DNA of 64,000 nt from an uncultured Clostridia bacterium (lineage in GTDB: Bacteria > Bacillota > Clostridia > Peptostreptococcales > Anaerovoracaceae): the NCBI GenBank assembly GCA_938034165.1, contig CALHKP010000006.1, positions 1 through 64,000 on the forward strand, read 5' to 3'. How positions within the stretch are numbered: the first letter of the stretch is position 1; each line of letters begins with the position of its first letter. Positions 9,537-17,866 of the stretch are shown piece after piece. The notes under the pieces are model-generated. The model was not told the DNA's origin, searched no databases, and was given only the letters and a program-made list of their open reading frames with translations. The translations under genes and the position numbers were made by a program.

Positions 9537-10488
9537 TATAGGAAATGTCAAGTTAGACAATCCGTATTTACTGGCGCCGCTGGCAGGAATTACAGACGCT
9601 CCATTTCGAAGGCTTTGCACTCGATTTGGAGCTGCTTTGGTATATTCGGAAATGGTAAGCGCCAAAGGTCTTTGGTACGGAGACAAGAAGACAGATCAGC
9701 TTCTCACGGTACACGAGGATGAAAAACCTGTGGCATACCAGATTTTCGGAAGCGAACCGGAAATAATGGCATATGCGGCAAAGGAACTCGACTCACGAGA
9801 AAATGTAATTCTCGATGTCAACATGGGTTGTCCGGTTCCAAAGATTGTAAAAAATGGAGAGGGTTCAGCACTGCTTAAGAATCCCGACCTCATATACGAA
9901 ATTATCTCTGCTATGGTAAAAAATACTTCCAAACCGGTAACCGCAAAAATAAGACTTGGATTTGAGAAGAATTCCTTTCTGGCTGTTGAAGCAGCAAAGG
10001 CCATAGAAGCTGCAGGTGCGGCGGCAGTTGCAGTTCACGGAAGAACCAGAGAGCAGTATTATGACGGAGAAGCAGACTGGGAAAAAATCGCACGTGTAAG
10101 AGAGGCAGTAGATATTCCTCTTATAGGAAACGGCGATGTAGTGGATATTGCCTCGGCTCACAAGATGATGGAAGTAACAGGCTGCGATCTTGTTATGATT
10201 GGTAGGGGAGCACTCGGAAATCCATGGATATTCAGAGAACTCAAGGCCGATTACGAAGGAAAGACGGTTCCGGAGAAACCGACTTTGCAGGAAAGAAAAG
10301 ACCTTATAATAGAGCACATTGATATGTGCACAGAACAAAAAGGTGAATATGCCGCAGTGCGAGAGATGAGAAAGTTCATTGGATGGTACATGAAAGGTAT
10401 TACAGGCGGCGCTGCCCTCAGAGGCAGAGTAAATACAATTACAGACATTGATGTGCTGAAACAGGAAATCAGAGATTTCGGCATATAA
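9520..10488 (+). CDS. dusB: tRNA-dihydrouridine synthase (DusB-like)
   Basis: FMN-dependent enzyme that reduces uridines in the tRNA D-loop. The N-terminal LAPLAGITDAPFR (about 18-30) is diagnostic of Dus proteins. The catalytic Cys is C104 in NMGCPVPKIV, and the FMN phosphate site includes GNGDV and MIGRGALGNPWIF. With 322 residues it is full length. It overlaps the 3' end of coaX by 17 bases in another frame, so coupled translation is likely. Confidence 0.93.
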   Translation: MKKTLSIGNVKLDNPYLLAPLAGITDAPFRRLCTRFGAALVYSEMVSAKGLWYGDKKTDQLLTVHEDEKPVAYQIFGSEPEIMAYAAKELDSRENVILDVNMGCPVPKIVKNGEGSALLKNPDLIYEIISAMVKNTSKPVTAKIRLGFEKNSFLAVEAAKAIEAAGAAAVAVHGRTREQYYDGEADWEKIARVREAVDIPLIGNGDVVDIASAHKMMEVTGCDLVMIGRGALGNPWIFRELKADYEGKTVPEKPTLQERKDLIIEHIDMCTEQKGEYAAVREMRKFIGWYMKGITGGAALRGRVNTITDIDVLKQEIRDFGI

Positions 10489-10503
10489 ATTAAAAGAAGC
10501 AGA

Positions 10504-10554
10504 AAACGCCCTGAACAAAACGGGAAATCCCATTTGAATTCAGAGCGTTTTTTT
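10504..10554. terminator. Bidirectional terminator between dusB and gntR
   Basis: AAACGC-CTGAA (10504-10515) pairs with TTCAG-GCGTTT (10539-10550) with one mismatch, followed by a T run on the plus strand and a shorter one on the minus strand. It separates two convergent genes. Confidence 0.85.
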
Positions 10555-10594
10555 AGTACTCACTTTTTACCTGTATGTGCAGGATAGAGCTTGC

Positions 10595-11266
10595 TTATTT
10601 CTTGTGTTTATCGTCTTCTTTCAGATATTCCTCAGGTCTCTTTTTGTTTGAAACCCAATGTGCAAATACTGTTTCTACTAGTTTATCTTTGTCTTTGCTC
10701 CTAAAGCATTCAAGTAGCTGTTTGTGGTCCTCGTTTACACGGGCAAGCCACTGGAACTTGTCTGATTCAGCCTGACTGAACCATGAGGTGCGGACGTATT
10801 TTTGCTGAAGGGAGTGTATCAACTCAACCAGATTGTTGTTTCCACATTTGTGCAGATATACGTTGTGAAATTCCATCTGCTCGTTGTGATACAGTTCATA
10901 ATTCTTTCGGGTTATGGCAAGTTCCATGCCTAGGACGATTGTTTCCATTTTTTCGATATCGCCATCTGTAAGATTATCCAATGCAAGAACTGCAGCATAT
11001 GAATCGAGGCATGCAATGATGAAATAGTTTTCCCATACATCCTTTCTGTCCAGATGCTTTACGAAGAAACCTTTTCTGCCGGTATTGTCGACAATTCCGT
11101 CAGCAACAAGTCTGATCAAAGCTTCTCTGATTGGAGTTCTGCTGATTCCGAAGATTTCCATGAGCTCTGCTTCTGAGAGTCTTTTGCCTGATTCAAAATT
11201 GCCGATTTCAATTTCGTGAACGATATAATCATATATCTGCTCGCTTGATGATTTTATTTTTAACAT
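10595..11266 (-). CDS. GntR-family transcriptional regulator, FCD subgroup
   Basis: A 223-residue regulator with an N-terminal winged helix (about 8-75; the recognition region reads ISRTPIREALIRLVADG) and a C-terminal all-helical FCD ligand domain (about 80-210) with the metal/ligand histidines expected in HNVYLHKCGN and ERFRSK-type surroundings. It is transcribed away from the amidohydrolase-permease pair, the usual layout for a local regulator of a catabolic module whose substrate or product is the effector. The specific ligand is unknown. Confidence 0.88.
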   Translation of the reverse strand: MLKIKSSSEQIYDYIVHEIEIGNFESGKRLSEAELMEIFGISRTPIREALIRLVADGIVDNTGRKGFFVKHLDRKDVWENYFIIACLDSYAAVLALDNLTDGDIEKMETIVLGMELAITRKNYELYHNEQMEFHNVYLHKCGNNNLVELIHSLQQKYVRTSWFSQAESDKFQWLARVNEDHKQLLECFRSKDKDKLVETVFAHWVSNKKRPEEYLKEDDKHKK

Positions 11267-11389
11267 TTTACGTATCCTCCTAAAATGAATGCAAATATAT
11301 TTTGATGTCTTTTTATATTACCTTCTTATTTTATATTACATTTGGAACGCAAGTCAATAAAATCAGACAAGAATAGTAGAGAAAAGATA

Positions 11390-11408
11390 TTGACATATAA
11401 TATATTAT
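11390..11408 (+). promoter_or_regulatory. Possible promoter/operator of the amidohydrolase operon
   Basis: TTGACA at 11390-11395 is immediately followed by the perfect 12-bp palindrome ATAATATATTAT (11397-11408). A good -10 is not evident, so the promoter is uncertain. The palindrome between the divergent GntR gene and the amidohydrolase is a plausible GntR operator (inference). Confidence 0.35.
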
Positions 11409-11442
11409 CAGAAAATACACGAACTTGTATGAGGAGGGAAAA

Positions 11443-13068
11443 GTGGATACTATATTTTTTAACGGATGTATTCATACAATGGATGCATCTGAACCCACAG
11501 CAGAAGCTGTTGCGGTCAAAGACGGAATTATTATTAGAGTAGGCTCAAACGAAGAAATTCTGAGTCTGAAAAGCGAAAACACAGAACTTATCGATCTGGA
11601 AGGCAAAATGATGTTGCCGGGATTCAACGACAGCCACTGTCATCTTCTGAGTTACGGCTACAGCCTGGAGAAGGTAAATCTGTACAGTGCTGAGTGCATG
11701 GATGATCTTATAAGATTAGGAAGAGAGTTCCTTGAGGAGCATCCGGGCCTTACATGGCTTCAGGGAAGAGGTTGGAATACCAACGAATGGGAAGATACAA
11801 GATATCCGAACAGACATGATCTTGACAAGATTACAACAGATATTCCAATGTTTTACACACGTGCATGCGGTCATGTAATTGCAGTAAACAGCAAGGCTCT
11901 TGAGGTTATGGGTGTTACAAGAGACACAGAACAGATTCCCGGTGGATCAATCGCGTTTGATGATGACGGAGAACCTCTGGGTATCTTCACTGAAGCAGCA
12001 AGAGATCTGATTTACGATGCGCTTCCCGAGCTGACAGTTGAGGATGTTAAGAGAATGCTTATTGCAGGCGGAAAAGATGCTTTGTCATACGGAATAACTA
12101 CTATGCATACAGATGACTTTGAGGCACTTCCTGTAGGTGAATATCCAAAAGTACTGGAAGCATACAGAGAGCTTGAGAATGCAGGAGAACTTCCTGTAAG
12201 AATCTATGCACAGTGCTTACTTGCTCACAAGGACATCCTGGAGGAATTCCTTTCACATGGATATACAACAAATTATGGTTCACCAATGTGCAGAATCGGA
12301 AGTCTCAAGCTTTTAATCGACGGTTCACTAGGCGGAAAAACTGCTTTTATGAGAGAACCTTATCTCAACGATCCATCAACAAAGGGAATAGCAACAATGA
12401 CACAGGACGAACTCAATGAGCTTCTTCTGACAGCACAGAAAAAAGGTCTCATGGCTTCACTTCATTCAATTGGAGACGGTGCTATGGAAATGTCACTGAA
12501 TGCAATTGAATATGCAGAAATGAACTGTCCGAGAGCTGACATGAGACATGCGATTGTTCACTGCCAGATCAGTACGGATGACCTGCTGAAGAGATTCAAA
12601 AAACTTAATGTAGTGGGACATATTCAGCCTGCGTTTATTGATGCTGACATGTACATAGTTGAAGAGAGAGTGGGCAAAGAAAAAGCAAAGACTTCTTACG
12701 CATGGAAGACGATGCAGGATCTCGGAATTCACATGGCATTTGGTTCCGACAGCCCTGTAATCAGCTTGAGCGTAATGGAAGGACTGTACTGTGCAGTTAC
12801 AAGAAAAGACCTTGCCGGAAATCCTGAAAACGGATGGATTCCTGAACAGGCAATATCTCTTTACGATGCGGTTTATGCATATACTATGGGAGGAGCATAT
12901 GCATCTTATGACGAAGGTCGCAAGGGAAGCATAACAAAGGGAAAATATGCAGATATGGTTATACTTGACAGAAATATCTTTGAGATTCCTGAAGAAGAAA
13001 TCAAAGATGCGCAGGTTTTAAAAACTATTGTTGATGGTAAAATTGTTTATGAAAGGAATGCGAACTGA
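11443..13068 (+). CDS. YtcJ-like metal-dependent amidohydrolase
   Basis: A 541-residue member of the amidohydrolase superfamily (amidohydrolase_3/YtcJ group). The metal-binding HxH is H65 and H67 in NDSHCHLLSYG. Further ligands are suggested by LHSIGDGAMEM and the Asp in AFGSDSPV. I start at GTG 11443, preceded by GAGGAGGG; an upstream in-frame TTG would place the ribosome site inside the gene. It overlaps the permease by one base and is divergent from a GntR regulator, suggesting uptake and hydrolysis of an amide or N-acyl compound. The substrate cannot be read from sequence, as YtcJ proteins are poorly characterised. Confidence 0.87.
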   Translation: MDTIFFNGCIHTMDASEPTAEAVAVKDGIIIRVGSNEEILSLKSENTELIDLEGKMMLPGFNDSHCHLLSYGYSLEKVNLYSAECMDDLIRLGREFLEEHPGLTWLQGRGWNTNEWEDTRYPNRHDLDKITTDIPMFYTRACGHVIAVNSKALEVMGVTRDTEQIPGGSIAFDDDGEPLGIFTEAARDLIYDALPELTVEDVKRMLIAGGKDALSYGITTMHTDDFEALPVGEYPKVLEAYRELENAGELPVRIYAQCLLAHKDILEEFLSHGYTTNYGSPMCRIGSLKLLIDGSLGGKTAFMREPYLNDPSTKGIATMTQDELNELLLTAQKKGLMASLHSIGDGAMEMSLNAIEYAEMNCPRADMRHAIVHCQISTDDLLKRFKKLNVVGHIQPAFIDADMYIVEERVGKEKAKTSYAWKTMQDLGIHMAFGSDSPVISLSVMEGLYCAVTRKDLAGNPENGWIPEQAISLYDAVYAYTMGGAYASYDEGRKGSITKGKYADMVILDRNIFEIPEEEIKDAQVLKTIVDGKIVYERNAN

Positions 13069-14444
13069 TGAGTAACAAAACTACAGAAACTTCAAAAGCC
13101 GGGTTCAAACAAGAAATAGGATTGTTTGGCGGCGTAAGTATGCTGGGAAGTATTATGATCGGTGGTGGAATCTTCTATCTTGGTTCATATGTTCTTCAGC
13201 GTACTGATTTCAGCATGGGGCTGGCGCTTCTTTGCTGGATTATAGGTGGTATTATCACAATGCTTGGCGGTCTTTGCTTTGCTGAAATGGGTGCAATGCT
13301 TCCTAAGGCAGGTGGAATGACTGTTTATCTGAATACTGCATATCACCCTCTTGTTGGATTCCTGAACGGATTTAACAGTTGGCTCTTGAGCGGTGCAGGC
13401 TCACTGGCAGCAGGTGCCTTGGCGTTTTCTGCAATATTCGGACTTACGGGCACAACAGGAAAGCTGGTAGCATCGGGTCTTATGATTGCCTTCACTGCAT
13501 ATAACATGCTTGGCATAAAGGCCGGATCGATTTTCCAGAATTTCACAATGGTAGCAAAGCTGATACCGATTGCAATTATAATGATTTCTGCATTCTTTAT
13601 GGGTGATGTTTCACCGGATTTGTCAATTATGCCTGAAGGAACAAGCTTTAATTTTTCAAGCTTCATAAGCATGACTGCATTTGCAACATTGGCAACTCTA
13701 TGGGCATACGAAGGTTGGATTAACCTTAACACAGTATCCGAAGAAATGAAGAATCCAAAGAGAAATCTTCCTCTTTCACTTATTATAGCTATCGGCGGAA
13801 TTACTTTGCTGTATGTACTCTTTAACTATGCAATTTACAGAGTAATCCCTGCTGACGAAGTTCGTTCACTTATTGACGGCGAAAACTTCTACCTCGGTAC
13901 AGAAGTAGCAAAGAGACTGCTGGGCGGATTCGGCGGAGTTATCGTAATCATAGGAATGACAATTTCACAGCTGGGGTCAATCAACGGCATGGCTATAGCA
14001 TTCCCTCGCACATACTATGCGATGGCAGAAGAAGGACATTTCTTCAAATCATTTGCAAAACTACATCCTAGGTATCGCGTGCCTACAGTGCCTATTCTGT
14101 GCCAGTGCGTTATTACAATCATCCTGATTTGGCTGAGAGACCTTAACCAGTTGACATCTCTAGTAGTATTCAGTAACATGCTGTTTAACGTTATGGTAAT
14201 CATTGCAGTACCTGTACTTAGAAAGAAAATGCCTGATGCCGAAAGACCTTACAGAGTATGGGGTGGCATGCCTACAGTGTATGTAACCATAGCTATCTTC
14301 TTCCTGATGATGCTCAATACACTGTTCGAAGATCCGCTGACTTGCGTTATCGGACTTGCAGTTCCTGCATTAGGAGTTCTGGTATACTTACTATTTGACA
14401 GAAAGCTGAAAAAAGAAAGAGAGCTCGAAGGAAAAGCAAAATAA
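13068..14444 (+). CDS. APC-superfamily amino acid permease
   Basis: A 458-residue, roughly 12-helix transporter. The N-terminal GGVSMLGSIMIGGGIFYLG matches the first-helix motif of APC transporters, and the WAYEGWINLNTVSEEMKNPKRNLP segment (about 215-238) matches the L-type amino-acid transporter group. The start overlaps the amidohydrolase stop (TGATG), so the two are coupled. It probably imports the substrate of that hydrolase, or exchanges a substrate for a product. This is inferred from context only. Confidence 0.88.
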   Translation: MSNKTTETSKAGFKQEIGLFGGVSMLGSIMIGGGIFYLGSYVLQRTDFSMGLALLCWIIGGIITMLGGLCFAEMGAMLPKAGGMTVYLNTAYHPLVGFLNGFNSWLLSGAGSLAAGALAFSAIFGLTGTTGKLVASGLMIAFTAYNMLGIKAGSIFQNFTMVAKLIPIAIIMISAFFMGDVSPDLSIMPEGTSFNFSSFISMTAFATLATLWAYEGWINLNTVSEEMKNPKRNLPLSLIIAIGGITLLYVLFNYAIYRVIPADEVRSLIDGENFYLGTEVAKRLLGGFGGVIVIIGMTISQLGSINGMAIAFPRTYYAMAEEGHFFKSFAKLHPRYRVPTVPILCQCVITIILIWLRDLNQLTSLVVFSNMLFNVMVIIAVPVLRKKMPDAERPYRVWGGMPTVYVTIAIFFLMMLNTLFEDPLTCVIGLAVPALGVLVYLLFDRKLKKERELEGKAK

Positions 14445-14458
14445 AAGACAAAATAAAA

Positions 14459-14497
14459 ACAGAGCGGGAATTTCCTCCTGCTCTGTTAATTTTTTTT
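14459..14497. terminator. Bidirectional terminator
   Basis: ACAGAGC (14459-14465) pairs with GCTCTGT (14480-14486), followed by TAATTTTTTTT. It ends the permease operon and, on the other strand with the upstream A-rich run, probably the rubrerythrin gene. Confidence 0.85.
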
Positions 14498-14499
14498 GA

Positions 14500-15039
14500 T
14501 TAACCGAAGTATCTCTTGAGAAGTCCTTCGAATGCCTTACCGTGTCTAGCTTCGTCTCTTGCCATTTCGTGAACTGTGTCATGAATAGCATCAAGGTTAG
14601 CAGCCTTAGCTCTCTTAGCAAGGTCAAACTTACCTGCTGTAGCGCCATTTTCTGCATCAACTCTCATTTCGAGGTTCTTCTTAGTGCTATCTGTTACAAC
14701 TTCGCCGAGAAGTTCTGCAAACTTAGCAGCATGTTCTGCTTCTTCGTAAGCAGCCTTTTCCCAGTAAAGACCGATTTCAGGATAACCTTCTCTATGTGCA
14801 ACTCTTGCCATTGCAAGGTACATACCTACTTCTGAACATTCACCTTCGAAGTTAGCTCTCAGGTCAGCTAAGATGTCTTCGCTAACGCCCTGTGCTACTC
14901 CTACAACGTGTTCTGCAGCCCATTCTCTTTCGCCTGTCTGAGCCTTGAATTTATCTGCTCCAACGTGACACTGTGGACACTCTGCAGGTGGTTGATCTCC
15001 TTCATGTACATATCCGCATACTGTGCATACCCATTTCAT
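14500..15039 (-). CDS. Reverse rubrerythrin (NADH peroxidase type)
   Basis: A 179-residue non-haem iron protein that reduces hydrogen peroxide in anaerobes. The rubredoxin domain is at the N terminus (Cys5, Cys8, Cys21, Cys24), the reverse of classical rubrerythrin. The four-helix di-iron domain follows, with Glu/His ligands in FEGECSE, EEAEHAAKF and ARDEARHGKAFE. This arrangement is that of the clostridial reverse rubrerythrins induced by oxygen and peroxide. It is transcribed alone with AAGGAGGA before ATG; a -10-like TATAAT lies about 90 bases upstream. No PerR-type box could be recognised with confidence. Confidence 0.94.
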   Translation of the reverse strand: MKWVCTVCGYVHEGDQPPAECPQCHVGADKFKAQTGEREWAAEHVVGVAQGVSEDILADLRANFEGECSEVGMYLAMARVAHREGYPEIGLYWEKAAYEEAEHAAKFAELLGEVVTDSTKKNLEMRVDAENGATAGKFDLAKRAKAANLDAIHDTVHEMARDEARHGKAFEGLLKRYFG

Positions 15040-15251
15040 AACTAATTCCTCCTTGATTTAAAAATTTAATTTTCGTTTAAAATCTTGTTATCTAATCGTT
15101 TGTAAGGCTTTCCTATCGCCTTATGGTTAAATTATACCACACAAATTTTGTCTGAAACATGAAAAATAAATTCTTTTTTAAAAAAATCGTGATATAATTG
15201 GAGCAACTATCCCAAAGCGGATACAAGAAAAATCGGGAGGAATAGAAAACA

Positions 15252-16295
15252 ATGACAGAGAAAAAAGAAAGTTTTCTTAAAAGAAAGAACATAGAATTTA
15301 CGGCAAAGAGATATCTTCAGGATGCGCTTTCTGCAATGGCGCTGGGGCTTTTTGCATCGCTTCTCATAGGACTCATAATCAAAACAGTGGGAGAACAGAC
15401 AATTGCACTCTTTGGAGCAAATCAAATTTCTGAGTTTCTTGTTGATACAGGCGCTCAGGCAATGGGTATGATGGGAGCCGCTGTAGGTGTTGCAGTCAGC
15501 TGGGGACTTCAGGCACCGCCTCTTGTAATGTTTACAAGTGCTGTTACAGGTATGCTGGGAGCGACTTTCGGAGGACCTGCAGGAGCTTTTCTTGCAGTTG
15601 CTGTGGGTGCTGAGTTCGGAAAAGCAGTATCTAAGGAAACAAAGGTGGATATTCTGGTTACACCTGCTGTAACTGTTCTGACAGCAGGACTTGCTGCAGT
15701 TGTATGCGGACCTGTTATTGATAAACTGATGAATGGTCTGGGACATCTGATTATGAGTGCAACAGAAATGCAGCCTTTCTTCTTTGGGATAATCATTTCG
15801 GTTATAGTGGGGCTTGCTTTGACTGCACCCATTTCCAGTGCTGCTCTTTGCATAATGTTGGGACTTTCGGGGCTTGCGGCAGGAGCTGCTACTGCAGGTT
15901 GCTGCGCCCAGATGGTTGGCTTTGCTGTGATAAGTTACAGAGAAAACGGAATGGGAGGTCTTGTGGCTCAGGGAATCGGGACATCAATGCTTCAGATTTC
16001 GAACATATTCAAGAATCCATGGATTTTGCTTCCGCCGACCCTTGCAGGTGCAATAACGGGACCGGTTTGCACAGTTCTTCTTCATATGGAAAACAATCCA
16101 ATGGGTGCAGGAATGGGAACTTCAGGTCTTGTAGGTCAAATCGGAACTTTTACGACTATGGGATTTTCAGTGGCTGTGCTTATCAAAATACTGGTTGCTC
16201 ACATACTTCTTCCGGCAGTGCTTGCTCTGGTATTTGACAAAGTTCTCCGAAAGATGAATAGAATCAAAGACGGCGACTACAGACTGGAACTGTAA
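15252..16295 (+). CDS. PTS-like transporter IIC membrane protein (EIIC_2 family)
   Basis: A 347-residue membrane protein with about eight to ten helices. The sequence features (GAVGVAVSWGLQAPPLVMF, FGGPAGAFLAVAVGAEFGK, TAPISSAALCIMLGL and NPMGAGMGTSGLVGQIGT) match the PTS EIIC_2 group of Firmicutes, which lacks the classical sugar-IIC signature. No IIA, IIB or HPr gene is nearby, so it is an orphan. Whether it transports a sugar or acts in another way is not known to me. A TATAAT at 15191-15196 and GGGAGGA before the ATG support a single-gene unit. Confidence 0.8.
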   Translation: MTEKKESFLKRKNIEFTAKRYLQDALSAMALGLFASLLIGLIIKTVGEQTIALFGANQISEFLVDTGAQAMGMMGAAVGVAVSWGLQAPPLVMFTSAVTGMLGATFGGPAGAFLAVAVGAEFGKAVSKETKVDILVTPAVTVLTAGLAAVVCGPVIDKLMNGLGHLIMSATEMQPFFFGIIISVIVGLALTAPISSAALCIMLGLSGLAAGAATAGCCAQMVGFAVISYRENGMGGLVAQGIGTSMLQISNIFKNPWILLPPTLAGAITGPVCTVLLHMENNPMGAGMGTSGLVGQIGTFTTMGFSVAVLIKILVAHILLPAVLALVFDKVLRKMNRIKDGDYRLEL

Positions 16296-16311
16296 AACAG
16301 GCCTGAACTCC

Positions 16312-16392
16312 TTGAAAATTACACAAAACTATAGTATAATTAACGGGTTATGAAACTATGCGGTGCTTTTAATTACAGTCACCGCACTTTTT
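16312..16392 (+). promoter_or_regulatory. Promoter and attenuator-like hairpin of the solute-binding lipoprotein gene
   Basis: TTGAAA (16312-16317), a 17-base spacer and TATAAT (16335-16340). The short leader then forms a stem of TGCGGTG (16359-16365) with CACCGCA (16380-16386), followed by CTTTTT, immediately before the ribosome site. Because the hairpin lies downstream of the only good promoter, it could terminate the transcript early. Confidence 0.65.
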
Positions 16393-16409
16393 AAAAGGAT
16401 GTGAGGTCT

Positions 16410-17612
16410 ATGGAGAAAAAAAAGCAACTGTTAATTTTGCTGCTTATTGCTGTTTTGGGCGTAACAATGACAGGCTGCACAACATATGACAATTTTAAGA
16501 CTGCTTTTTTCTCATCAGATAAAAGTGATGACACTATTAAGATAGGTGTGCTTCAGCCACTCAGCGGAGTTTACAAGGAACTTGGAATTCAGGAACTTGA
16601 AGGTATAAGACTTGCTAACAAGCTTTATCCTAAGGTGAATGGCAAAAAAGTGGAACTGATAGAAGCTGATTCGCAGGGCAGTATATATGTAGCCGAAAGT
16701 GTGGTCAAGGATCTTGTAAACAAGAAGCCGACTATGGTTATCGGAAGTCATGGAGATGCAGTAACTCTTACAGCCGCAAAGGAACTGGAAAAGGCAAAGA
16801 TTCCGGGAATAAGCGCAAGTGCAACGAACCCACTGATTTCGGAAAACCATGACTATTATGCGCAGGTCAGCTTTACTGATGCGGATCAGAGCAAGGCAAT
16901 AGCCAAATTCATGAGAGAAGAATTGGAAGTAACCAAGGCTGCTGTTGTGAGAACTGAGGGAGATACTCAGTGCAGCGAAATGGCACGCTCATTCAAAAAA
17001 GCATTTACGGCAGATTTGGGTGAAGAAGCGGAAGGCAGCGTAAAAACAGTAAAACTTGAAATCAAGGAAAAGAATTATGATGCTTATCTAAAGGAGATAA
17101 AGAAGGCCGGAATAAAGGCTGTATTTGCTCCTGTTTCTGTAGAGGAAGCGGGAAAACTCTTTGCTTCGGCAGAGAAACTGAAGATGGAAGATGTTACTTT
17201 CATCGGCCCCGTATCATGGGACACAAAAGAAATGGCAAAGCTTCAGAAAAAGCATTCAGATGTAAAAGTAATGATGGCAGCAGACTTTGGTTCTAAGACT
17301 GATAATGACAATGATGAATACGAAAAATTCGTAAAAGCATTCAAAAAAGAATACGGCAAAGAACCTACGGAAATTAATGCAAGAGCTTACGATGCATACA
17401 TGATTGCAATGGAAACCCTTAAGAACGGAACAAAAAAGAACGGGAAGTTAAAGGATGGAGAAGCTTTGATGGAGGAACTTCTTGCTATAGAAGATTTCCC
17501 TGCGGTTACGGGAAATATTTCATTTGACAAGAACGGCAAGGCAGTAAAAACAATAAAAATCGACGAACTGAAAGATGGTAAATTTACCACAGTATATACA
17601 GTTGAAAACTAA
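16410..17612 (+). CDS. ABC-type solute-binding lipoprotein (LivJ-like)
   Basis: A 400-residue periplasmic-binding-protein-like receptor of the branched-chain amino-acid/amide class. The signal peptide ends in a lipobox with Cys23 (MTGC), so the protein is membrane-anchored. The mature part begins with IKIGVLQPLSGVYKELG, the usual first strand of type-I binding folds, and includes IGSHGDAVTLTAAK and the C-terminal INARAYDAYMIAMETL. No permease or ATPase genes accompany it, so it either works with a transporter encoded elsewhere or has a sensor role. I start at ATG 16410 after AGGATGTGAGG. Confidence 0.85.
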   Translation: MEKKKQLLILLLIAVLGVTMTGCTTYDNFKTAFFSSDKSDDTIKIGVLQPLSGVYKELGIQELEGIRLANKLYPKVNGKKVELIEADSQGSIYVAESVVKDLVNKKPTMVIGSHGDAVTLTAAKELEKAKIPGISASATNPLISENHDYYAQVSFTDADQSKAIAKFMREELEVTKAAVVRTEGDTQCSEMARSFKKAFTADLGEEAEGSVKTVKLEIKEKNYDAYLKEIKKAGIKAVFAPVSVEEAGKLFASAEKLKMEDVTFIGPVSWDTKEMAKLQKKHSDVKVMMAADFGSKTDNDNDEYEKFVKAFKKEYGKEPTEINARAYDAYMIAMETLKNGTKKNGKLKDGEALMEELLAIEDFPAVTGNISFDKNGKAVKTIKIDELKDGKFTTVYTVEN

Positions 17613-17640
17613 ATTTAAAGAACATAAAGGAGAAAAAAAG

Positions 17641-17865
17641 ATGGAACAGCAGATTATCGAAGCATTAGGAGTTATCAGACCAATTCTTCAGAGAGACGGA
17701 GGAGACTTGGAATTCGTTGAACTTACAGAAGACAATATCGTTAAGGTAAGACTTCAGGGTCACTGTGCAGGATGCCCGGGAGCAAGAATGACTCTTAAGG
17801 GAATCGTAGAAAAGATTCTAAAAGAAAACTTCCCTGAACTTAAGGGTGTAGAGGCAGTTGACTAA
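17641..17865 (+). CDS. NifU C-terminal-domain iron-sulfur scaffold protein
   Basis: A 74-residue protein made of only the Nfu domain, which carries or delivers [4Fe-4S] clusters. The two cluster cysteines are in HCAGCPGARMTLKG (CxxC). The start is ATG 17641 after AAAGGAG; a longer upstream reading frame overlaps the previous gene and has no ribosome site. Small stand-alone Nfu proteins of this size are common in Clostridia. It heads a run of closely spaced genes beginning with pepV. Confidence 0.92.
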   Translation: MEQQIIEALGVIRPILQRDGGDLEFVELTEDNIVKVRLQGHCAGCPGARMTLKGIVEKILKENFPELKGVEAVD

Positions 17866-17866
17866 T

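Noticed and set aside
15207..15746. Antisense frame opposite the PTS-like gene, rich in Cys and Ser
   Set aside because: A shadow of the codon pattern on the other strand; the plus-strand gene is clearly the real one.
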